Shown: positions 1-10,600, counted from the stretch's first letter. The stretch: DNA of 64,000 nt from DASQZK01 sp963764345 (GCA_963764345.1 CAVXSF010000008.1:443609-507608); one strand, 5' to 3'. Notes: a model not told the origin generated them from the sequence alone. Numbers and translations: made by a program.

Positions 1-1
1 T

Positions 2-211
2 GCCTATAATGACGGGCCGAATGAAGACGGAGCGGTAATGGGTCCCTTTTACGAGCTGGAAAGTTCATCACCGGCCGCCATGCTGAAAGCAGGTGAACAA
101 ATCCGGCACAGTCAGAGGATTTTTCATCTTACCGGTGATGTCAGCCAGATGGATCACATCACGAAAACACTTTTTGGTTTTATGATTAATGACTTAACCC
201 GAGTTTTTTAA
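2..211 (+). CDS. DUF6786-like protein, C-terminal end only
   Basis: The window opens inside a reading frame that runs to TAA at 209-211; about 69 residues are visible. The segment has the pattern MGPFYELESSSPAA, then LKAGEQIRHSQRIFHLTGD, which I associate with the end of the DUF6786 family of Bacteroidota proteins (function unknown, beta-rich, often near sugar-use genes). Only 16 bases separate it from the FucP-like transporter, so the two are probably co-transcribed. The family call is from memory of the motif and only the tail is available. Confidence 0.6.
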   Translation, partial: AYNDGPNEDGAVMGPFYELESSSPAAMLKAGEQIRHSQRIFHLTGDVSQMDHITKTLFGFMINDLTRVF

Positions 212-227
212 TTTTATCTGAACATCC

Positions 228-1667
228 ATGGAAAATCACCGAGTTATTCCGAGGGGCATCGTTTGGCCGTTCATACTGCTGACCTCCCTGTTTTTTGCCT
301 GGGCGATCCCCAATAATATGACCGATACCATGCTCGCCGCATTTAAAAGGATTATGAGCCTGACAGATTCCAAGACCGCCTGGATCCAGGTGGCCTGTTA
401 CTTTTTCGGATATGGTTGTTTCGCTATTCCGGGAGCTCTGTTCATTAAAAGGTTTACCTATAAGGCAGGTGTCATGCTCGGTCTGGGGCTGTATGCCACC
501 GGAGCGTTTTTGTTTTACCCTGCCATGCTTATGTCGGGGGTGAATATAAATATCAGCTTCCTGATGTATCTGACCGCGATACTGGTACTTTTTGCCGGAC
601 TGTCGGTACTGGAAACCTCCACCAATTCGTATGTCTATGTTATCGGCCCGCCATCGACGGCCACCCAGCGGCTTAATTTCTCCCAGTCGTTTAACCCATT
701 TGGAGCCATTACCGGGGTAGTCCTGAGCCAGGTATTCATCCTGTCTCACCTGAATATCATGGGGGCAACCGAGAGAGCATCCATCACCCATGAAGAGCTG
801 GTCAAAATCCAGGGGAACGAACTCGATGCCGTCACCATGACGTATGTGACCGTTGGCCTGGTGATGGTCATTTTGCTGCTGATGATCCTTTTTACAAAAA
901 TGCCAAGACTGAAGGAAGAAGACAAGAGGCTCGATTTTGGGGGCACCTTCCGGCGGCTGATGAAAAACAAAAATTATGTATGGGGTGTCATCGCCCAGTT
1001 TTTCTATGTTGGCGCCCAGATTGCCGTGTGGTCCTTTATCATAAGGTACGTCATGCAGCAGTTGCACTTCGACAGTATTATTGCTTCGATGGATCATCCG
1101 TCCACGGCTGATATCATTGCAAGGCTGCGGGTTGTTGAACCTGTGGCAGCAACATTTTACAGTTTTATTGACTGGATCGGACTCGAACCTCTTCTACCCA
1201 GGACAGCCGAGCAGGCCGGGGCTACATATTATATCATGTCCCTGATCCTTTTCGTCATCTTCAGGTTCATCTGTACCGGGCTCATGAGGTTTATCAAGCC
1301 CAGGAACATCCTTACGACTCTGGCACTTGTGGCTTTTGTTCTGGGCATCATAGCCATTTATTCCAATGGATTTGCGGGTGTTTATGCCCTCATGGGTATT
1401 TCAGCCTGTATGTCGCTGATGTTCCCGACCATCTATGGGCTCGGTGTTACCGGACTGGGTGAGGACACCAAAATAGGCGGATCGGGTATGGTCATGGCTA
1501 TTGCGGGAGCGGCGGTGCTGACGCAGATCCAGGGCATTGTTTCGGATGAAGCCGGGAGTATTAAACTGGCCTACTGGGTACCGTCCATTGCCTTTCTGAT
1601 CATAGCGTATTACAGCGCTGTCGTGGTCAGAAAAAGAGAGGTTAAACCTGTGACGGAAACGGCCTGA
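228..1667 (+). CDS. Sugar:H+ symporter of the FucP family (MFS)
   Basis: This 479-residue inner-membrane protein has about 12 hydrophobic segments. The N-terminal stretch FFAWAIPNNMTDTML and the motif ETSTNSYVYVIGPP followed by LNFSQSFNPFGAITG are characteristic of L-fucose/glucose-galactose permeases (FHS family of MFS). The role is proton-coupled uptake of a monosaccharide; fucose is the family prototype but the substrate cannot be read from sequence. The length is somewhat over the usual 410-440 because of an insertion between the halves (around residues 285-325). It follows the DUF6786 gene closely, suggesting a small carbohydrate-use operon that ends at the inverted repeat downstream. 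Confidence 0.85.
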   Translation: MENHRVIPRGIVWPFILLTSLFFAWAIPNNMTDTMLAAFKRIMSLTDSKTAWIQVACYFFGYGCFAIPGALFIKRFTYKAGVMLGLGLYATGAFLFYPAMLMSGVNINISFLMYLTAILVLFAGLSVLETSTNSYVYVIGPPSTATQRLNFSQSFNPFGAITGVVLSQVFILSHLNIMGATERASITHEELVKIQGNELDAVTMTYVTVGLVMVILLLMILFTKMPRLKEEDKRLDFGGTFRRLMKNKNYVWGVIAQFFYVGAQIAVWSFIIRYVMQQLHFDSIIASMDHPSTADIIARLRVVEPVAATFYSFIDWIGLEPLLPRTAEQAGATYYIMSLILFVIFRFICTGLMRFIKPRNILTTLALVAFVLGIIAIYSNGFAGVYALMGISACMSLMFPTIYGLGVTGLGEDTKIGGSGMVMAIAGAAVLTQIQGIVSDEAGSIKLAYWVPSIAFLIIAYYSAVVVRKREVKPVTETA

Positions 1668-1676
1668 TATAGTAAC

Positions 1677-1720
1677 GGGGATACAACCTTCAAAGAATCA
1701 CCCCTGAATGTTGTATCCCC
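1677..1720. terminator. Inverted repeat between convergent genes
   Basis: An 11-bp perfect stem (GGGGATACAAC / GTTGTATCCCC) with a 22-base loop lies between the stop of the transporter (1667) and the stop of the convergent DUF6249 gene (1744). No clear T-tract follows on either strand, so this is a likely bidirectional transcription end rather than a textbook intrinsic terminator. Confidence 0.5.
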
Positions 1721-1743
1721 GGATACATTATGAGTGGCTGCGT

Positions 1744-2103
1744 TTATTCAGACTTTCTCATATTCATAATAAGGAAGTACAAAAGAAATCCGGCAGCAAT
1801 TAAGACGAGTTCAATGCCAAAAACGAGTGGAGCACCTTCAGTATTCAGAATCCATGGCATCGTCGTTTTTGAGAGTATCGTTATCAGAATCAGACCGGCA
1901 CCTGCCAGAAAAGTGACGAGTCCCCATTTCAGGGTAGGGTAGCGGTTTTCTTCCCTGCTTTCTTCCTGCTGGACCAGGATTTCTGCTTTATCAAGGTGAC
2001 CCATTTTAATGATCTTCCTCTTTAAAAGGAAATCTGTAAATGCTTTAAGGATCTGGTAAATCGCAAAAAACACGATTGCTGTAGTTAAAACTTCTCCGTA
2101 CAT
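1744..2103 (-). CDS. DUF6249-type small membrane protein
   Basis: This 119-residue protein has an N-terminal hydrophobic helix (residues 5-25), a charged middle (HLDKAEILVQQEESREENRYP) and two further hydrophobic helices. The order matches DUF6249 membrane proteins of Bacteroidota, whose function is unknown. These genes commonly sit next to an ECF sigma factor and its membrane anti-sigma factor, as here: the sigma gene starts divergently 141 bases away. I infer a role in the same envelope-signalling module. The shared 2104-2244 interval must hold both promoters. Confidence 0.65.
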   Translation of the reverse strand: MYGEVLTTAIVFFAIYQILKAFTDFLLKRKIIKMGHLDKAEILVQQEESREENRYPTLKWGLVTFLAGAGLILITILSKTTMPWILNTEGAPLVFGIELVLIAAGFLLYFLIMNMRKSE

Positions 2104-2244
2104 GATAGTAAATTTTAATTTGGTGAATCTGTTTGTTGAAACATTTGTCGATGGCGACGGGAAAATGTTGCAGAATTATTCCTGTTTATTAAAAAAGGGC
2201 TGTAATTTGCAACAAAATGCTTTCCGGTTTCGACTCATAAAATA

Positions 2245-2823
2245 ATGAATGACGAGGACCTGATACTGCAGATTAAAAGAGGGAACACCAATGCATTCCG
2301 GCATCTGGTCGATAAGTACAGTAATATGGTGTGGCATATTGTCTTGAGGATGGTAAAGCAACAGGAGGATGCCGAAGACCTTTGCCAGGAAGTGTTCGTA
2401 AGAATTTACCGTAGTATCGGGAAATTCAGGGGTGATTCAAAGCTGTCAACGTGGATAGGGTCTGTGGCTTTCAATGTCAGCACTGACTATCTGCGGAAGA
2501 AAGGCCGGAATAAAGTTCTTTTCACAGATGATACAGCACGGCTGGAGATTTCGATGACTGAACCTGCTGATCCGCTCAGGACACTGAACCGTGATGAGAT
2601 GAAAGACATCATACACAATATCATTGAGCAGCTTCCGGTCCAGTATAGGACTGTCATCACTCTCTACCACCTGGAACAGTTTTCCTATTCCGAAATTTCG
2701 GAGATAACAGGAATGCCTGAAGGGACAGTGAAAAGCTATATCAGCCGTGGCAGGGCAGCCATAAAGGAAAACCTCCTTAAACAGGTGCCGGACCTGCAGC
2801 ATGATTTTTACAGTAACGATTAA
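2245..2823 (+). CDS. ECF RNA polymerase sigma factor
   Basis: This 192-residue protein has sigma-70 region 2 at about residues 20-90 (ending EDLCQEVFVRIYRSIGKF, then the -10 recognition helix around STWIGSVAFNVSTDYLRKK) and region 4 at about 130-180 (LPVQYRTVITLYHLEQFSY, then the helix-turn-helix GMPEGTVKSYISRGR). It directs RNA polymerase to alternative promoters. The downstream gene begins 13 bases later and looks like its membrane anti-sigma partner. The stimulus is not visible. Confidence 0.93.
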   Translation: MNDEDLILQIKRGNTNAFRHLVDKYSNMVWHIVLRMVKQQEDAEDLCQEVFVRIYRSIGKFRGDSKLSTWIGSVAFNVSTDYLRKKGRNKVLFTDDTARLEISMTEPADPLRTLNRDEMKDIIHNIIEQLPVQYRTVITLYHLEQFSYSEISEITGMPEGTVKSYISRGRAAIKENLLKQVPDLQHDFYSND

Positions 2824-2836
2824 AAATGAGGATAAG

Positions 2837-3199
2837 ATGAAAAGCGAAGGGAAATCTTACGATATGCTGGATAAGCTGATCGATGAGGCATTGGGAGAAG
2901 CTCCCGGTGTGCCTTTGTCTGCGGGATTTACATCGCGTGTACTTGAAAAGATTGAAAAGCCGGATATTTTAAAAGAACTGGCCTTCGAATCCACCCTGAA
3001 AGTGGGCCTGGTCATCGGACTGTTAGTGATTCTGGCTACCTCATTTCTTCTTTTCGGAATCAGCGACCTTCATAGTGTGGAAACCTTCGTGCTGAAGTAC
3101 AAACAGGTTATCATCCCGGTAGCCCTGCTGATGCTGTTTACCTGGCTGTTTAATGATATTGTGCTGAAATATATGTTCTGGCGATCAGAGGGTTTATAA
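2837..3199 (+). CDS. Probable membrane anti-sigma factor
   Basis: I take ATG 2837 as the start (about 120 residues) because it follows a purine-rich GAGGATA and clears the sigma stop; an upstream in-frame ATG at 2801 would overlap the sigma gene. The N-terminal ~55 residues are soluble and charged, as expected for a sigma-binding region; two hydrophobic helices follow (about residues 58-80 and 95-112). There is no zinc-binding HxxxCxxC motif. The assignment rests mainly on position directly after the ECF sigma gene and on topology; a general membrane protein is the alternative. Confidence 0.65.
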   Translation: MKSEGKSYDMLDKLIDEALGEAPGVPLSAGFTSRVLEKIEKPDILKELAFESTLKVGLVIGLLVILATSFLLFGISDLHSVETFVLKYKQVIIPVALLMLFTWLFNDIVLKYMFWRSEGL

Positions 3200-3261
3200 C
3201 AAATACCATCTCCGTACCATGTCTCTGTAAAAAGGTGACATCTCAGTAAGTACAAAAAAAA

Positions 3262-3317
3262 GATTCCGGAGTGCATGAATAAAAGCTGATCGGGTTAAGC
3301 TTTACCCCGCCGGAATC
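3262..3317. terminator. Inverted repeat between convergent genes
   Basis: GATTCCGG (3262-3269) pairs with CCGGAATC (3310-3317), and a second near-palindrome around GGGTTAAGCTTTACCC lies inside. It sits between the anti-sigma stop (3199) and the stop of the convergent Crp/Fnr gene (3336). It probably ends transcription from one or both sides. Confidence 0.45.
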
Positions 3318-3335
3318 CGGATCCGGTCGTGCCAT

Positions 3336-4040
3336 TTATCCCAGATCACTTATTCTTTCCAGCTTGGACAGATCGAGGATCCTGATCTTCCGGCCATCAA
3401 TGGAAATGACCCCTTCCTGTGCAAAGGTCGAAAGAGTCCTGATGGCATTGGACGTCGTCATATTTGAAAGATTGGCTACATCCTCCCTCGACAGGTAGAT
3501 TTTGATGGTCTGGTTATCTTCTTCATAGCCGTAGGTATCTTTAAGAAAGATGAGGGATTCGGCAAGCCTTCCCCTGATATGTTTCTGTGTGAGAGTTACC
3601 GTGCGGTTATTGGAAAAACCGAGTTCAGTAGCAAAAGCTTTGATGATGTTTATGGAGAGATCGGAATTCGACCGGAGGAGCTTATATACAGTATCCTTAT
3701 CAATAATGCAAACGGTGCAATCTTCAATGGCTACTGCAGTAGCCGTGTGATGTTCCTCTGCAAACAGAGCCCGGTAGCCTATAAAACCAATCGGCTTTGC
3801 CATTCTAACAATCTGTTCACGGCCACCGACGCCTTCTTTAAAAACTTTCACTTTTCCTTCGGATAAACAAATAAGGCTTGTAGGTTTGTCACCTTCTTTG
3901 AAAATGATCTCGCCTTTTTTATAGAAGGCGCATGTGTGACTTTTTCTTATTAGTTCTTTTTCTTTTGGGAGTAATACGTTGAAGACGGATTTTGGATTGT
4001 CGATACAATTATCACAATTAATGACCCTTTCCTGTATCAT
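3336..4040 (-). CDS. Crp/Fnr family transcriptional regulator
   Basis: This 234-residue regulator has a cyclic-nucleotide-binding-type beta-roll at about 25-140 (YKKGEIIFKEGDKPTSLICL, then EGKVKVFKE) and a winged helix-turn-helix at about 150-225 (YLSREDVANLSNMTTSNAIR). An N-terminal C9-x2-C12 pair and C37 are present, but this is not the classical four-cysteine FNR spacing, so oxygen sensing by an Fe-S cluster is unproven. It has its own upstream interval (4041-4164) with a TAnnTTTG box on the minus strand at 4078-4085, 38 bases from the start codon. Target genes are unknown. Confidence 0.88.
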   Translation of the reverse strand: MIQERVINCDNCIDNPKSVFNVLLPKEKELIRKSHTCAFYKKGEIIFKEGDKPTSLICLSEGKVKVFKEGVGGREQIVRMAKPIGFIGYRALFAEEHHTATAVAIEDCTVCIIDKDTVYKLLRSNSDLSINIIKAFATELGFSNNRTVTLTQKHIRGRLAESLIFLKDTYGYEEDNQTIKIYLSREDVANLSNMTTSNAIRTLSTFAQEGVISIDGRKIRILDLSKLERISDLG

Positions 4041-4164
4041 GAAATGTAAAGTTTACGTTTATATGTTCGATAACACTCAAAGGTAGAAATTTTTATCGAT
4101 TTTTTTTCTTCTCCATTAAAAAGTCACAAAATTTAATCAAACCGGGTTAAATATTCCACTTCAG

Positions 4165-5824
4165 CTAATACTTTGCAACCAGGGGGATGCGCCTGCCCGT
4201 TCCGAAGGCCTTCGATGATATTCGTAAAATGGGTGGAGTCTGGTATCTTTTATACTCATTCATATTCACCATTTTTATGATTTTTCTGACCAGGTCGGGG
4301 TCGTAGCCGCCATCCCTGGTGATCTCATCCAAAGTCATTTGTTTTTCAATAAAGTCATTCAGGATCCTGTCGAGTATGTCGTACTCAGGCAGGGAATCCG
4401 TATCTTTCTGTTCAAGCCTGAGTTCGGCTGAGGGAGGTTTGCATAAGTGACATTTTCCGGAATGACTTCCATTTTCCGGTTGATATATCTCGCCAGATTA
4501 TAAACGTCTGTTTTGTAGACGTCTCCGAGGACCGACAGTCCGCCGCTCATGTCGCCATAGAGCGTTCCGTAACCCACGGCTGCTTCACTTTTATTACTGG
4601 TATTCAGTAAAATATGTCCAAACTTATTGCTGTAAGCCATGAGAAGCGTTCCCCGTATCCGCGATTGGATATTTTCTTCCGTGATGTCTTCAGGCAGATT
4701 TTCGAAAAGTGGTTTGAGAGCCTGCCTGTAAACGTCGAAAATTTCATGTATCCTGATCTGATGGTAGCTGACGCCAAGCATTATCAGCCAGTATTTCGGA
4801 ATCTGTGATGGAATGATCTGATGAATATTCCGAGGGCATAAGCAGGGCATGAACATTAGCCGGTCCAAGGGCTTTTGCAGCCAGGACAAGGGTTACAGAC
4901 GAATCAATTCCGCCCGACAATCCGACCACGGCTTTCGAGAATCCCATTTTCACGAAATATCCCCTGATGCCGGTGATGAGAGCATCATGGACCATCTTCA
5001 TATCCTCAGATTTTTCAAACACATGGGGTTTGCCTTTTCCATATGAGATTTTCCAGGTCTACGATCCTGACATCAGGGGTGAAGAAGTTCAGGTGCTCCA
5101 TGATTTCACCATTGCGGTCGATAGCCATGCTCCCGCCTTCGAAGATCAGTTGTGTCTGGGCGCCGACCTGGTTTACATAAATCACAGGCAGGTGGAATTT
5201 TTTGGCCTTATCAATGAAGATTTGCTTCTTGATGCCGGTTTTGGTATGGGAGAAAGGTGATGCAGCGATGTTGATGATGACATCGGGGCCAAGCGCGGCC
5301 AGTTCTTTCATGGGGCTTACCTTATATAAACGCCTCCTGGCAAACTCGTTTTCAAAAGGCTGATCATCCCAAAGGTCTTCACATATCGTGACAGCAATCT
5401 TTTTACCCCCGAATTCCAGGAGCCTGAATTCGGTATTCGGCTCGAAATAGCGGTATTCATCGAAAATATCATAGGTCGGAAGCAGGGATTTGTTGAATTT
5501 CTCCTGGACTTTTCCTTCGTGCAGGAAATACGCAGTATTGAAAAGCATTTTTCCTTTCTCGTCAGGGTTCATCGAAGGGCCGCCGACAATGACACCAATC
5601 TTTTTGCAGATCCGGGCAATCTTTTGGATCTCTTCTTCACAACGGTAAACAAATTCTTTTCTTTCCAGCAGATCAAGCGGAGGATACCCGCAAATGGATA
5701 ATTCCGAGAAGACAATCAGATCCACATTATACTGCTGTGCTTTCTTGATCTCGAGGACGATATTTGTCGTATTCTCGAGAAAATTTCCTATGTGGTAATC
5801 AAGCTGGGCTAATGCAATTTTCAT
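4165..5824 (-). pseudogene. nadE: Glutamine-dependent NAD+ synthetase, interrupted by three frameshifts
   Basis: The parts together encode a full NadE: an N-terminal nitrilase-type glutaminase domain (Glu in SELSICGYPP, Lys in FNKSLLPTYD, Cys in VTICEDLWDD) and a C-terminal ATP-pyrophosphatase domain (GLSGGIDSSVT; then NTSNKSEAAVGYGTLYGD; final PPILRISSKAFGTGRR). It makes NAD+ from deamido-NAD+, glutamine and ATP. The frame changes at about 5034-5037 (one extra base in an A run), 4776-4780 (one extra base) and 4438-4441 (one base missing from an A run, coding strand). ATG 5824 is the start; the stop is at 4165-4167. The gene is normally essential, so sequencing error is more likely than decay. 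It follows the outer-membrane protein gene by 12 bases. Confidence 0.9.
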
Positions 5825-5836
5825 GATCAAGTTGGA

Positions 5837-6493
5837 TTAAAACAAAATACCTAATACAAGGGCCATCGAATAGGTAAATATTTTGTCGGCTGAACGGTTG
5901 GTTACGTCCATGAAACCCGGGTAATAGCCAAGTCCGCCAACAATGGCCGTATTCCCCCCCAGGCTGTATTCGATGCCGGCTTCAACAAAATAATTGATGT
6001 TAAACAAGCCGGTTTCATCTTTCAGGTTGTCTTTGGAGAGAGTGCCATCTTCAGTTGTACCTTTCGCCCTCAGGTTTATCATGGGAGTAAAGCCTGCATT
6101 CACCCAAAACGTGGAATATCCGATTTCAACCGTTTTGAATTTTAGTCCCAGGGGCAGCGAAACATACTGCAGATGATATCTGATGGAATTACCCGGAGTG
6201 ACAAGTATCTTTGTATCGTCGACATCGAGACGGATACTGTCACTGTAAATTAATTTTCCTCCGAGATTGTTTATGGTAAGACCTGTGGAAAAAGCATAAT
6301 GCTCTGCAAAAAAGAGGTCGAGTTCGATGCCTGTATTTAACCCGGCCACCACACCGTCTGATTTTATGTTCTGTTTATTGCTTGTCATCCACGCTACCTG
6401 GGGGCTGGCCATGAAACTGAACCGGGCTTTCTGAGCGAAACTGTCAAAGCCTGCAATCAGGATCAGAAGAAGAAGAAGTGTTTTTTTCAGCAT
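5837..6493 (-). CDS. PorT-like outer-membrane beta-barrel protein
   Basis: Starting at ATG 6493 (MLKKTLLLLLILIAGFDSFA) the protein has a clean signal peptide; a longer start at 6520 would place nine charged residues before it. The ~218-residue product has alternating beta-strand patterns, aromatic-rich strands such as YFVEAGIEYSLGGNTAIVGG and a hydrophobic C-terminal strand (FTYSMALVLGILF), as in small PorT-family barrels of Bacteroidota. No enzymatic motif is seen. It is the first gene of a probable operon with nadE and is divergent from gldB. Confidence 0.7.
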   Translation of the reverse strand: MLKKTLLLLLILIAGFDSFAQKARFSFMASPQVAWMTSNKQNIKSDGVVAGLNTGIELDLFFAEHYAFSTGLTINNLGGKLIYSDSIRLDVDDTKILVTPGNSIRYHLQYVSLPLGLKFKTVEIGYSTFWVNAGFTPMINLRAKGTTEDGTLSKDNLKDETGLFNINYFVEAGIEYSLGGNTAIVGGLGYYPGFMDVTNRSADKIFTYSMALVLGILF

Positions 6494-6613
6494 AGATTTT
6501 CGTATTGAACATTCGGACAATAAAGAGGAATACCAAAGTGTTTATTAATTTAGCATTTTCTTTGATACAAAAGTATCATTTTTATTCACCGCTTCACATT
6601 CAAAACTGTACAA

Positions 6614-7633
6614 ATGAAACGGAGTATTAAATGGATCATTTGTTTTCCGCTGCTGACAGCCTTCACTCTCATTTCCTGCCACCGCAGTAATAAGGGGCCC
6701 GACATTTCAAAAATGAACCTGAATTTCAGTATTCACCGGTTCGACAGGGAACTTTTTGGAATGGACACGGACACGCTGGATGATGCCATAAATTATTTTT
6801 ATAAGACCTATGGAGATTTCTTTGATATCTTCAGCTATTATGTCATCAATATTGGCAGGCCTTCTGAGCGAAGTTACCCGGGAAACCTGGCCACGTTCCT
6901 GAATGATCCTCTTAACCGGGAGGTTTATAATACTACCCTGAAAGTGTTTGCCGATATGTCACCTTTGGAAAAGACATTCACGGATGCCTTCAAGCGTTAC
7001 AAATATTATTTTCCTGCTGATACCGTTCCTGAAGTGGTTTCTTATGTCAGCCGTTTTAATAACCCGTATTTTACGGTTAGTAACTATATAGGCATAGGTC
7101 TCGACATGTATCTCGGCAGCCAGTCGGAATACTATGAAAGGCTTGGTATTCCGCAGTACCGCCGGGAGCTGATGATCCCGGCGAAAATCCCTTCCGATGC
7201 CCTGTATGCCTGGGGCAATGAACGCTTTCCGTTTAATGATTCGGTGGACAATGTGCTGTCACATATCATTCATGAAGGCCAGCTTATGTATTTTGTCGAC
7301 CATCTGCTGCCCGGTGAGCCCGATTCGCTTAAGATCGGCTTTACAAAAAGCCAGATGAAATGGTGCACCAACAATGAGGAGGAGATGTGGGTGTCGCTGG
7401 TAGAGAATAAGCTTATATTCTCGCAGGATCCAATGGAGATCCGGAAGCTGACCGGCGTAGCACCGTTCACAGCCCTGTTCACCAATGAATCACCTGGCAG
7501 GGCTTCCGTATGGATCGGATGGCAGATCGTCAAAGCCTGGGCCGGAAGAAACCCGGAACTCAGCCTTGCAGGTATCATGAAGGAGAGGAATTACCAGGAG
7601 ATCCTGCGCCTTTCAAAATACGATCCTCACTAA
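6614..7633 (+). CDS. gldB: Gliding motility lipoprotein GldB
   Basis: This 339-residue protein has a lipoprotein signal (hydrophobic stretch ending LISC at about residue 22) and GldB-family features along its length: IHRFDRELFGMD near the N-terminus, TYGDFFDIF, NYIGIGLDMYLG in the middle, and WIGWQIVKAW near the end. GldB is required for gliding and linked T9SS function in Flavobacterium, anchored in the cell envelope; its exact biochemical role is unclear. In Flavobacteriia gldB and nadE are neighbours; here nadE is nearby but divergent. Confidence 0.9.
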   Translation: MKRSIKWIICFPLLTAFTLISCHRSNKGPDISKMNLNFSIHRFDRELFGMDTDTLDDAINYFYKTYGDFFDIFSYYVINIGRPSERSYPGNLATFLNDPLNREVYNTTLKVFADMSPLEKTFTDAFKRYKYYFPADTVPEVVSYVSRFNNPYFTVSNYIGIGLDMYLGSQSEYYERLGIPQYRRELMIPAKIPSDALYAWGNERFPFNDSVDNVLSHIIHEGQLMYFVDHLLPGEPDSLKIGFTKSQMKWCTNNEEEMWVSLVENKLIFSQDPMEIRKLTGVAPFTALFTNESPGRASVWIGWQIVKAWAGRNPELSLAGIMKERNYQEILRLSKYDPH

Positions 7634-7644
7634 ACACGAGCGGA

Positions 7645-10600
7645 TCAGGGCTGTGATCCCCGGTTCTCCATAACGATCCTGGTCACAACCTGGTTTCCGA
7701 CCTGTACCCTGATCAGGTAAACCCCGCCGGGCTGATTATAATCCTGCGCACTGAAACGGTAACGGTAATCCGAGGGAGCCTGGTAATCCGACACCAGTGT
7801 GGTTACCTTTTGCCCAAGAGTATTAAATACACTTACATCGACGAAACTTCTCTTCTCAACAGAGTAGATAATATTTGTATAACCGGAATAGGGATTCGGG
7901 TATACCAGTAAGTCTTTCGCATGGAAATTCTGCTGAGTCACCCCCGTTTTAAGTTTATTGTCTTCAAGGTTTGAAAGGGAATGTGCATAGGGCCCTCCCC
8001 CCGAGGCTTTTTTGTCTGTGACGATGTAGCACGGGTTTATCTTTCGGACGCCTACCTGGTAATAGAGATCGCCCTCAGTCGGACTGTCGTCAGTCCAGCT
8101 GGTAAGCGAACTCTGGATTGAGTGGATCGAATCCAACTTGTCGGGCGAAGTACCGCGGTAAATGGTATAGGTTCCGAAGGGGAATCCCTCGTAGTTGTCC
8201 CATATCAGGTTATTGGCGTTTAGGCCACCGCCACCGGCATTGACCGTAAGATGCATTGTTTTATGCGGATTACTCTTCAGCGATTGATTATCACATACGT
8301 CGAGAACCGATATACGGTACCTGTCAGCCTGGGTGGACGGACTCGAGGCATAGTCGATATAGAGGTTTGCATCAGAGTATGGCACAGCACCAATGGGTTC
8401 GTAGACATAGGCCACCGTTGTTTCCTTCCAGATAATAAATGCTTTGGTTCCTTTATCAGGTGTTTTGGAATAAACGATCATATTCTTGCTACTTTCCGGA
8501 TCGACCGTGACAATACATATCGATTCATCATTGAAAGGTTTCTGGACCTCGACACTCAAAGGACTGGAACTGCCCGTGCAACCGTACGTCCCATCGGTTA
8601 CCACCACAGTATACTTTCCTTCGGAATCAGCAGTGAGCACACTGTCTGTTTCACCGGTATTCCAAAGATACTCATAGCCTGTCCCGGGCTGCCAGTTGCT
8701 GATAACGGCTTTCATATCCAGCGTGGTACCGAAACAGATCCTTGGATCTCCTTCTGTGGTGACTGACACTTGCGGGGATGGTATTTCCCTGACGGCATAG
8801 GCGTTTGAAGTCTTTTTATTTCCCATAATATCGGTTGCCGTCACGGTATAGCTTCCCCCCTGGTTCACCTGGATGGTCCTTCCGGTCAGGCTGTTCGACC
8901 AGGTATAGGTAATCCCGGATCCAACCCTGATCTCTGAAGCCTGAAGGCTGGCTTTCCCTCCCTCGCAGAAAAGACTGTCACCTGAAATCTCCGGTACGGA
9001 AACCAGGCTTACATCATCATCGGTCTTCATGAAGTAGATATCGGGACGATTTTCAGGGAAAGTTTCATAATATGATTCCCCGGTTAGCACATATCCGCCT
9101 GTGGAGGATGCAATGCCGTAATGTCCTGTAATATTGGCTCCCGGGCGTGTGATATTTTTCATCCACATGAGCTCTCCGCCCGGGCTTACCATGGAAATAA
9201 AGATGGCTTCCGTTTTTTCATATGAATCACCATTTGACCCGGTAAGCAGATAATTCCCATCAGGAGTAATATCAATGGAATTAATAAATTCGGTACCTGT
9301 TTTTCCATAGGCAATGGTCCAGACCGTATCACCCGAGGCAATATTGAATTTTACCAGGTAAGCCAGCGTTTTACCCGGAGAAGATGATTTTGTATATCCC
9401 GCGGCAACAGCATATTTTTTATTGACCACTTTAACACAGGTCAGGACATCGGCCTGTGAGCCTCCGATCACCTTATTGTAAACAAGGCCGCCGTTGCCGT
9501 TGATTCTGAAATACCATGCGTCATTCTCACTATCGTTCCAGGGTTGGTTGTCGGAGAATTTTGTGCGGCCTGCGATCAGGAAATCTCCTCCCGGAATTTG
9601 GGTTACGGCAGCCGCATAATTGTCAAATGCGTTTCCGAATTCATAGTCCCAGACGGGAACGCCCGCAGATGAGAATTTTACAACATAGGCATCGGTTTTT
9701 CCATAACCGGAAGTGTTGGTCATCCCTGCAGTCAGAAATCCTCCATCGGAAGTTCCGGTTAAGGAATAGGCATCTTCCCGCCCCGACCCTCCGAAATTTC
9801 TTTCCCATAATACATTCCCTTCGAGGTCGGTCCTGAAAAGATAGATATTTTGATTAGTTGATCCATCTTCAGTCTGGTAACCTGCAGCAGTGAAACCGCC
9901 ATCACTGTTCTGAACGACCGCGTGTGCCGTTTCATTCCCATCCACACCGTATTCTTTTGACCAGATGATGTCCCCGCCGGGACTGGTTTTCATGAGGACT
10001 GCCTGATGTAAAGGGGCAATATTTTCCGGCCCTGTTGAGCCCGCTATAACATACCCTCCCTCACATAATTCCCGGATCATGAACCCCTGGTCAATATCCA
10101 CATTTTCAACCTGATGTTCGAAGACAACACCTTCGGGATTGGAATAGGGTGCCGTAAAAGGAACAATGCCCAGGATATCAAAATCGTCACCGCCTTTTGC
10201 CAGGGTGACGCAGCTATAACCAATTTCGTAATACCCTTCATCGGTGGCGGTACTGTAAATGCCTCCACCACTGGTATTCAATATTCTGAATTCGAGGGGT
10301 ATCCCTTCCGGTACCGCTGTGCGAAGAAATTCGAAATTGGAAGAAGCCTGCATGGTGTGAGCACCATAGACCGGTGAACCTCCGGGTCCGGTAATCGTCC
10401 AGCTTATTGCGCTCGCAGTGGTTGGACGTACGATCCTGGTATAGACTTCACCTTCACCTTTGCCGGCTATTACGCAAGGCTGGGCTTTAATCCATGCCTT
10501 TTTGTAACTGGCCATATACCCGGTGTGATAAGCCACGACATGATCGCAACTCTCCACCTGGAAATATCCGTTGCCGATTCCGTCTGCACCCAAATCCTGG

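Noticed and set aside
228..1097. 303-codon frame antisense to the sugar symporter
   Set aside because: The plus-strand frame has clear FucP motifs and membrane helices; the antisense frame has none.
3336..4040. Oxygen-sensing FNR
   Set aside because: The cysteine spacing (C9, C12, C37) does not match the classical Fe-S cluster pattern, so only the Crp/Fnr family is claimed.
8251..8766. 171-codon plus-strand frame
   Set aside because: It lies antisense inside the 1068-residue T9SS cargo gene and shows no family resemblance; it is a shadow frame.
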